Below the pieces are notes generated by a model that ran no database searches, was not told the origin of the DNA, and worked only from the letters and a program-made list of their open reading frames with translations. From Lysobacterales bacterium (GTDB lineage: Bacteria; Pseudomonadota; Gammaproteobacteria; Xanthomonadales; Ahniellaceae), in NCBI GenBank assembly GCA_016721845.1, contig JADKHK010000003.1:1-64000 (forward strand): a DNA stretch of 64,000 nucleotides. Reading direction: 5' to 3'. The position numbers were made by a program, and so were the translations under genes. Positions within the stretch are counted from its first letter, which is position 1; every line of letters begins with the position of its first letter. Positions 58,192 to 64,000 of the stretch are shown here, piece by piece.

Positions 58192-60162
58192 TCACGGTTT
58201 TGTCGTGGTCGTCACGATCGGGGTCGACGGCAACGGACATGCGACTTCCCGACGCGGCGGTGGCGTACCTTCACCACGCGACATCGCGTAGTCCATCGAA
58301 AAGGCCTTGCCATTCAGGCGCCAGTCGTAGATCAGCGCGAACGCGAGCACGCGCGCGACATATTCGCGGGTTTCCTTGAACGGAATCGTCTCGACGAACA
58401 GGTCGGGCTCGAGATCGCCGCGCTGCACCAGCCATTGGTCGACGCGCTGCGGACCGGCGTTGTAGGCCGCTGCGGCCAGCCAGTGCGCGCCGTCGTAGCG
58501 CTGCAGCATGCCCGACAGGTAACGCGTGCCGAGCGCGACATTCAATGCGGGATCGAACAAGGCGAGCGGATTCGCGAAGTTGCGCTTCTCGGCCTTGGCC
58601 ATGCGCCGCGCCGTCTCGGGGATCAATTGCATCAGGCCATAGGCATTCGCATGCGACTTCGCGTCCTGCACCCAGGCGCTTTCGGAACGGATCAGGCCGT
58701 AGACGAAGGCCGGCGACAGCGCCCGCTGCTGTGCCGACGCGACGATCAGTTCGCGATGGGCGAGCGGGAAACGCAAGCTATAGGCACGCAGGTCGTCGCC
58801 GGCATTCAATGCGAATGGCGCGCGGTCGAACCAGCCGCGCTCATCGGCCAATGCGACGGCAGCAAGCCGCGTCGTCGCATCCGCAGCCGACAACGCGGCA
58901 TCCCATTCACGTCGCGCTTCGGTCATCCAGCCGATCGCATGCAGTTCGAAGGCGCGCGCAAAACCGGGCTGCGCCAGCGCGCTGGCGGCATCGCCGGCCT
59001 CCGGCGGCTGGATCGGGCACAGCGCATAGGGCTGGCCGGCGCGCTCGGCGGCGACGAAGCCGAAGTACGTCGGCGACCCGGCGAGCGCGCGATAGAAGCG
59101 CGCCGCGGCATCGGCGTCACCGCGCAATTCGGCGACACGGGCACGCCAGTATTGCCAGCGCGGATCGGCGAGCTGGGTCGCATCGAAGCGGTCCACCGCC
59201 GCCTGCGCCGCGCCGAGATCACGTCGCGACAAGGCCTCGCGCAAGCGCCATTCGCGCGTCGCGGCCGTGTCCTGACCCACCGGCAGCAGGTCCAGCCAGT
59301 TCGCCGCATCGGCTTCGAAGCTGTTGGCGCGATACAAGGCGATGGCGTCGATGACGCGATATTTCTGCCCATCCTCGAACTTGAACTGCTGCGAAAACTC
59401 GCGCCACAGGCTGGCGGCCAAGGCGTCATCGCGGGCGGCAATGCGAACGAGTGCGAGCGTCATCGCGCGCCGATGCGCGCCATCGTCGGGCCAGGTCTTC
59501 GCACTCCTGCGCGCACGCGCGCTGTCGGCGAGCACGTCGGCGAGGTGCAGTGCGGCCACCTTGTCCTTGCCGGGCAGGTCGGCGGCGAGCGTGCGCAACA
59601 GGCCGATCTGGTTCGCCCCGACGGCCAGCTCGATGCGCTGCCAGACGGTGTCGGCATCCAGCGCGCCTTGTTGGCGCAACCAGTGGTCGAGCGGATGGCA
59701 GGCCGTCGGCAGCGCCTTGGGGCTGAGCCAGATCGTTCGGATGGCCTCCTTGCGGGCGGCGCCCTGGCCGAGCTCGATCGCCGCATGCTGCTCGTGGCAG
59801 CGGTCAGGCAAGGGCAGCGACGGCAGGTCGAGCGACTGCACGCCCGCCCAGTCCTTGCTCTGGATGCGACGCGCGATCAGCTGGCTGCGCAAGGTGCGCG
59901 TCAGCGGCTGGTCGCCGTGGCGCGCGATGAACGCCGCGAGCGCGGCGCTGTCGGGGCGCGGCGTGCGCATCAGCGCTGCATGTTCGAGGTAGGGCCGCAG
60001 CGGATACGATGCCATGTCCGGCGCGGCTTTCTGCCAGTCGAGTCCGGCCTTGGCGAGCTTGTGCGCGACCAGGAACTGGGTGCGCGCCGTGCTTGAATCG
60101 GCCGCGATGCCGGTGCTCGCGGCGCTGGCGGCAAGGAGGATGCAGAAGATGCGACGTTTCAT
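58192..60162 (-). CDS. slt: Soluble lytic murein transglycosylase
   Basis: 656 residues with a signal peptide (MKRRIFCILLAASAASTGIA). The long alpha-superhelical U/L domain (residues 30-450) and the C-terminal catalytic domain are visible: 'FVYGLIRSESAWVQDAKSHA' with catalytic Glu, 'ANAYGLMQLIPETARRM', and 'LAAAAYNAGPQRVDQWL'. It cleaves peptidoglycan glycan strands to anhydromuropeptides in the periplasm. Length and layout match Slt70. Divergent from the TauE-like gene. Confidence 0.92.
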   Translation of the reverse strand: MKRRIFCILLAASAASTGIAADSSTARTQFLVAHKLAKAGLDWQKAAPDMASYPLRPYLEHAALMRTPRPDSAALAAFIARHGDQPLTRTLRSQLIARRIQSKDWAGVQSLDLPSLPLPDRCHEQHAAIELGQGAARKEAIRTIWLSPKALPTACHPLDHWLRQQGALDADTVWQRIELAVGANQIGLLRTLAADLPGKDKVAALHLADVLADSARARRSAKTWPDDGAHRRAMTLALVRIAARDDALAASLWREFSQQFKFEDGQKYRVIDAIALYRANSFEADAANWLDLLPVGQDTAATREWRLREALSRRDLGAAQAAVDRFDATQLADPRWQYWRARVAELRGDADAAARFYRALAGSPTYFGFVAAERAGQPYALCPIQPPEAGDAASALAQPGFARAFELHAIGWMTEARREWDAALSAADATTRLAAVALADERGWFDRAPFALNAGDDLRAYSLRFPLAHRELIVASAQQRALSPAFVYGLIRSESAWVQDAKSHANAYGLMQLIPETARRMAKAEKRNFANPLALFDPALNVALGTRYLSGMLQRYDGAHWLAAAAYNAGPQRVDQWLVQRGDLEPDLFVETIPFKETREYVARVLAFALIYDWRLNGKAFSMDYAMSRGEGTPPPRREVACPLPSTPIVTTTTKP

Positions 60163-60204
60163 GTCGGCAAGTCTAAGCCGGCTGCAGATGCCAAAGGCGT
60201 GACG

Positions 60205-61023
60205 ATGTCGATGCTGTTCGCACTCGCTGCATTCGGACTGGTCGTGGGCGTGGTCGCCGGCTTCCTGGCCGGGCTGTTCGGCATCGGCGGCGGCATGATC
60301 ATGGTCGCCGCGCTCGCCTTCGCCCTGCCCTACCTCGGCGTGCCCGAGGCGCATGTGATGCACATGGCGCTCGCGACCTCGCTGGCCTGCATCGTGCTGA
60401 CAGCGATCGCATCGACGCGGGCGCATGCGCAGCGCGGTTCGGTGATGTGGCCGGCGATGGCCTGGCTAGCGCCCGGACTCGTCCTCGGCGGCGGGATCGG
60501 CGCATCGCTGGCCGGCCGCGCCCCGGATGCGTGGCTGCGCATCGGCTTTGCGATCTACTGCTTGCTGACGGCGGCGACCCTGTTCGCCGCACGAAAGGCA
60601 CCCGCGAGCGACGGCCGACACACCGCGCACGGCCCGCTGCTGAGCGTCGCCGCCCTGCCGATCGGCGCAGTGTCGGCGCTGGTCGGCATCGGCGGCGGTT
60701 CGATGCTGGTGCCGCTGCTGGTCTGGCGCGGCCATGCCGCCGTGCGCGCGGTCGGCACGTCGGCGGCGTGCGGACTGCCGGTCGCGCTCGCCTCGGCGCT
60801 CGGCTACGTCGTCGCCGCGCGCCATACCGATGCGGTGCTGCCGATCGGTGCGATCGGCTACGTGCACCTGCCCGCGGCCGCCCTGCTGGCCCTCGGCAGC
60901 ACCACCGCCACCCGCCACGGCGCCGCGCTCGCCCACCGCCTCAGCCACCACCATCTCAATCGGGCCTTCGCAACGTTGCTGATGGCGATGGGCCTCGCGA
61001 TGGTTATCGCGATCCTGCGCTGA
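60205..61023 (+). CDS. TauE/SafE-family membrane permease
   Basis: 272 residues with about eight transmembrane helices and an internal duplication: 'AGLFGIGGGMIMVAALAFAL' in the first half and 'SALVGIGGGSMLVPLLVWRG' in the second. The family exports sulfite or sulfonates; the substrate here is unknown. ATG 60205 is chosen; an in-frame GTG lies six bases earlier. Convergent on tamB with stops three bases apart. Confidence 0.88.
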   Translation: MSMLFALAAFGLVVGVVAGFLAGLFGIGGGMIMVAALAFALPYLGVPEAHVMHMALATSLACIVLTAIASTRAHAQRGSVMWPAMAWLAPGLVLGGGIGASLAGRAPDAWLRIGFAIYCLLTAATLFAARKAPASDGRHTAHGPLLSVAALPIGAVSALVGIGGGSMLVPLLVWRGHAAVRAVGTSAACGLPVALASALGYVVAARHTDAVLPIGAIGYVHLPAAALLALGSTTATRHGAALAHRLSHHHLNRAFATLLMAMGLAMVIAILR

Positions 61024-61026
61024 CGC

Positions 61027-64000
61027 TCAGCGTTCGATGATGTAGTTCAGGCTCGCGCGTGATTGTTCGCCGCTGGTGGCTTCGAACTCGACGTCGTCGC
61101 GGATCAGGTAGCGGACGATCAGCACGCTGCCGCGGCGGGCGAGGCCGATGCCGTAACCGATGAAGAGCTTGGGTGTGAGGTATTTGCCGATGGTGAAGGC
61201 TTCGGTGCCGCGCGCCGCGTCGCCGGTGATGCCGATCTCGGCGCCGAGATTGCTGGCGAGCAAGTCGCCGCCGATGGTGCCGAGCGCGAGTGCGGCGTTC
61301 GACAGGCGCTGGCGGTCGGCACCGCTGACACCGCGCAGATTGCGCCCGGTGACCAGCAAGGCCAGCGCCTCCGATTCCGGCAAGGCCGGGCGCGCGTAGA
61401 TCTCGGTCTGCGGCAGGCGCGCGGTGCCGGTGACGCGCACGCCGGCGACAGCGCTGCCGGCCTTGCGCTCGGCTTCGATGTCGAGCGTCGGTTCGTCGAG
61501 CGGACTGTTCGCAAACAGAATGCGGCCACGACGAATGGTCAGGCGTTGCCCGTACGCGGCGTAGCGGCCGCTCACCTGCAGCTGGCCTTGCCCGTAGGCG
61601 TTGTCGCCGCTGCGCTGGCGCAGGCGCAGATCGCCGCGCAGACGGCCATCAAACCCGTAGCCAATCAGTTTCGCCTGTTCGCCGAAGGTCAGGGTGACAT
61701 CGGCGTTCCAGCGTGCCGCATCGGCTGCTTCCGCATCGTCGGCATCGACGATCACGACATCGCTGCTGGCGTCGGTCGGCGGCGCCAGCACTTCGGCATC
61801 GATCAGCGCTTCGGGAATCGTGACGCGACCGCCGAGCAGCCAGTCACGCTCGCGCTGCTGCAAGGTCAAGTCCGGACTCAACACCAGACGCAGCGCCGGC
61901 GTATCGGCCAGCACCGCATTCTCGCCGCTCAGCGCGAAATGCCAGGGCGCGTGCGCTTCGGCCGCACGACCGCCGTCGAGGATCAACTGACCGCCGCCGG
62001 AGGTGATCGCGCCGCGCACGATGATCCCGGTCGGTACCGCCGCGATCGCGAGCGCTCCGTCGCTCAGCTGCAGGCCCAGGTCCGGAAGCTCCGCGGCAAA
62101 ACCGGTGACCGCGAAGGCGCCGCTCCATTGCGGCCGCTCCAGGCCGCGACCACGGAACTGCATGTCACCGCTCATGTCGCCGCGCGGTGACGCGAACTGC
62201 GACGTGAACGCCTCGATCGCATCGAAGCGGTGCACGCTCGCATGCACGTCGCCTTCGTACTGCCACTCGCCGTCGACACGGGTCAGACGACCGCTGGACG
62301 AGACCTGGCCTTCGGGACGCAGCGTTGCGCTTGCGGTCCACGTACCCGCGCCATCATCGACCTTCAGATCGAGCGCCAGGTCGCGATAGCCGAGATCGAG
62401 ATCGGGACGCTCGTCGACGCGCATCGCGCCCTCGGCACTGTCGAGACGTGCATTCAACGCAACCAGTTTGCCGCCGACCAAGGTCAGGTCGGCGCTCCCG
62501 GACAGACGCGCTTCGGTCCGGAACGGCGCCTTGGGTGCCAGCAGGTTCGTCAACGGTTGCAGATCCAGCGCGACGACTTCGGCACTGGCGTCGATGCGCG
62601 CCACATCCTGAGCAAACTGCAGGCAGACCCGTCCGCCCGCTTCTCCGGCCAGACAGCTGCGCGCCAGCGAAAGTTGCCCGGTATGCCAGACCATGGCCGC
62701 GGGCTCGATCAACGATGCACGCAGCTCCGGCGCGAGCAGGTCGAGCCCGACCATCCGTCCGCGCCACGCGCCCTGCGGACTCCACGCGCCCTCGGCCGCG
62801 ACCTGCAGTTGTCGGGCGCCGGCCTGCACATCGAGGTCGACCCGATGGGCCGCGCGCGTGCCGTCGACGGCGACCTGTACACGTTCGAAGGATTGCCCGC
62901 CAAGGACGAACCCGCGCAAGGTGCTCTGGATCGTGACCGGCGCCGCGAGGTCGCTGCCGGCGCGGCCATGCACGCGGCCCTGGGCCAGCGTGAACTGCGG
63001 CAACATGACCTCCGCCGCGTCGACATCGAACTCCCAATCGCGATCAATGCGGGCGGTGGCGTGCACGTGGCCGTGCCCGTCGGGCAGCAGATCCGCAAGA
63101 TCCGGCACATCAAGCAACAGGTCCAACGGCGCCTGCTGCGATGCGCGCGTCAATTGCAGCGACGATGCACCCGCAGACAGGTTCAGGCGCGCGCTGGCGA
63201 GATCGCCTTCGAGCAGGACCACCGTGCCGGCCCCTTGCAACGCCCGCTCACGCAAGCTTCCGGACAATCGCTCGATCACCAGCTCGCCGTTCAATCCTTG
63301 CGCGCCGAAACCGCCGTGCCAGACCAGATCGGCATCGATCGCGCCCGGCCAGTCCGGCGACAGCAAGGCCGGGTCGAACTGAACCAGCTGCAGGTTCAAG
63401 GCTGCGGGCGTCGCCGTCGCCGTGGTCAAGGCGCCATCGAGTTTCAGGCTGCTGCGGCCGGACACCAAGTGCAGATCGTCGGCCAGCCAAGCATCCGCCT
63501 GCTGCACGATGCGGCCATCGAGGGTCGCGCTCGGCCAGCCGTCGCGATCGAGCGTCAGGTCGGGCGCAAGCACCAGCGCAGCGCGGGAACCGGACAGCGC
63601 CATCGCGCCGGCCACCCGCAGCGGCGGCGCGTCGTCGGCAGCAAACGACAACGCAGTCGTCGCGGCTTCGAGCGTGAGTGGTGCAGTCGCGTCAAAAGGG
63701 ATCCTACCCTGCAACGAGACGCGTCCCTGCGGCGCCGAAAGATCGAAGGATGACGATGCGATCTGCAAGGCATCGTCCTCGATGCGTGCGATGGCCGTGA
63801 TCGCTGCCAGATGCAACGTGTCGTAGCTCGCATCACCCTGCATGCGCAGCGCGCCCTGCTGGGTTTGCAGCTGCAACGACGCGGCGACGGGCGTGTCGTG
63901 CCACGTTTGCCGCGGAATTTCGACCCGTGCCTGCCAATCATCGATGTCGCGCACATCGGACAATGCGACAACCGCCAGCAGTGGCGACTGCAGGGCAAGG
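61027..64000 (-). CDS. tamB: TamB-like translocation/assembly protein, partial (5' end outside window)
   Basis: The frame is open to the right edge, so at least 990 C-terminal residues are present and the N-terminal membrane anchor is missing. Long beta-rich repeats lead to the C-terminal TamB (DUF490) domain: 'GTARLPQTEIYARPALPESE', 'ALLVTGRNLRGVSG' and the terminal 'GLARRGSVLIVRYLIRDDVE'. TamB spans the periplasm and moves lipids or outer-membrane proteins with the BamA-family protein TamA, which would be expected upstream. Intact as far as visible. Confidence 0.88.
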   Translation of the reverse strand, partial: LALQSPLLAVVALSDVRDIDDWQARVEIPRQTWHDTPVAASLQLQTQQGALRMQGDASYDTLHLAAITAIARIEDDALQIASSSFDLSAPQGRVSLQGRIPFDATAPLTLEAATTALSFAADDAPPLRVAGAMALSGSRAALVLAPDLTLDRDGWPSATLDGRIVQQADAWLADDLHLVSGRSSLKLDGALTTATATPAALNLQLVQFDPALLSPDWPGAIDADLVWHGGFGAQGLNGELVIERLSGSLRERALQGAGTVVLLEGDLASARLNLSAGASSLQLTRASQQAPLDLLLDVPDLADLLPDGHGHVHATARIDRDWEFDVDAAEVMLPQFTLAQGRVHGRAGSDLAAPVTIQSTLRGFVLGGQSFERVQVAVDGTRAAHRVDLDVQAGARQLQVAAEGAWSPQGAWRGRMVGLDLLAPELRASLIEPAAMVWHTGQLSLARSCLAGEAGGRVCLQFAQDVARIDASAEVVALDLQPLTNLLAPKAPFRTEARLSGSADLTLVGGKLVALNARLDSAEGAMRVDERPDLDLGYRDLALDLKVDDGAGTWTASATLRPEGQVSSSGRLTRVDGEWQYEGDVHASVHRFDAIEAFTSQFASPRGDMSGDMQFRGRGLERPQWSGAFAVTGFAAELPDLGLQLSDGALAIAAVPTGIIVRGAITSGGGQLILDGGRAAEAHAPWHFALSGENAVLADTPALRLVLSPDLTLQQRERDWLLGGRVTIPEALIDAEVLAPPTDASSDVVIVDADDAEAADAARWNADVTLTFGEQAKLIGYGFDGRLRGDLRLRQRSGDNAYGQGQLQVSGRYAAYGQRLTIRRGRILFANSPLDEPTLDIEAERKAGSAVAGVRVTGTARLPQTEIYARPALPESEALALLVTGRNLRGVSGADRQRLSNAALALGTIGGDLLASNLGAEIGITGDAARGTEAFTIGKYLTPKLFIGYGIGLARRGSVLIVRYLIRDDVEFEATSGEQSRASLNYIIER

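Overview
The window is a GC-rich chromosomal segment of a gammaproteobacterium, most likely Xanthomonadales (Lysobacterales). The evidence is gene content and order: fis-purH-purD, a DUF2066 protein followed by an AI-2E/PerM permease and hda, tsaD, folB-folK, a pteridine-reductase-like SDR, MidA, VanZ, cca, slt and tamB. It has two very different halves joined at an elongator tRNA-Met gene (30167-30243, minus strand).

Left half, about 1-30.1 kb: an accessory island whose right edge abuts the 3' end of tRNA-Met. From left to right it holds a broken Druantia-III-like pair (druH then druE, reading left), an intact MerR + VIT/vWA pair, a HipBA-type toxin-antitoxin locus with a frameshifted HipA, a NucS-like PD-(D/E)XK protein, a TPR/OB-type protein convergent with a large DUF4145/coiled-coil/RecD-like helicase, a phage-type polyvalent protein, a small secreted-protein operon with a divergent XRE regulator, an HD-domain (TraI/MobH-like) protein, a tyrosine integrase with excisionase and a divergent XRE regulator, a zinc-ribbon protein, an alpha-helical repeat protein, and an SMC/Rad50-like AAA ATPase. 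Most of these carry several small frameshifts while conserved residues remain. No frameshift was seen in 34 kb of core genes. The broken frames are therefore either genuine decay or local uncorrected indel errors, and the sequence alone cannot separate these.

Junction, 29.9-30.3 kb: phased GGGCAC repeats, a perfect palindrome, a terminator, the intact tRNA-Met, and an exact 39-bp second copy of the tRNA 5' half. This looks like an attachment-site region.

Right half, 30.4-64 kb: dense, intact core genes. They cover RNA 5'-end processing (rppH), iron storage (Fur box, bfd, bfr), a hybrid histidine kinase with a degenerate GGDEF-EAL response regulator, haem synthesis (hemJ), Fis and purine synthesis (purH, purD), a TonB receptor, a membrane thioredoxin, replication control (hda), tRNA t6A (tsaD), folate synthesis (folB, folK), two globins, a lone ECF sigma factor, pteridine reduction, tRNA CCA addition, a lytic transglycosylase, a TauE-type permease, and the C-terminal part of tamB running off the right edge.
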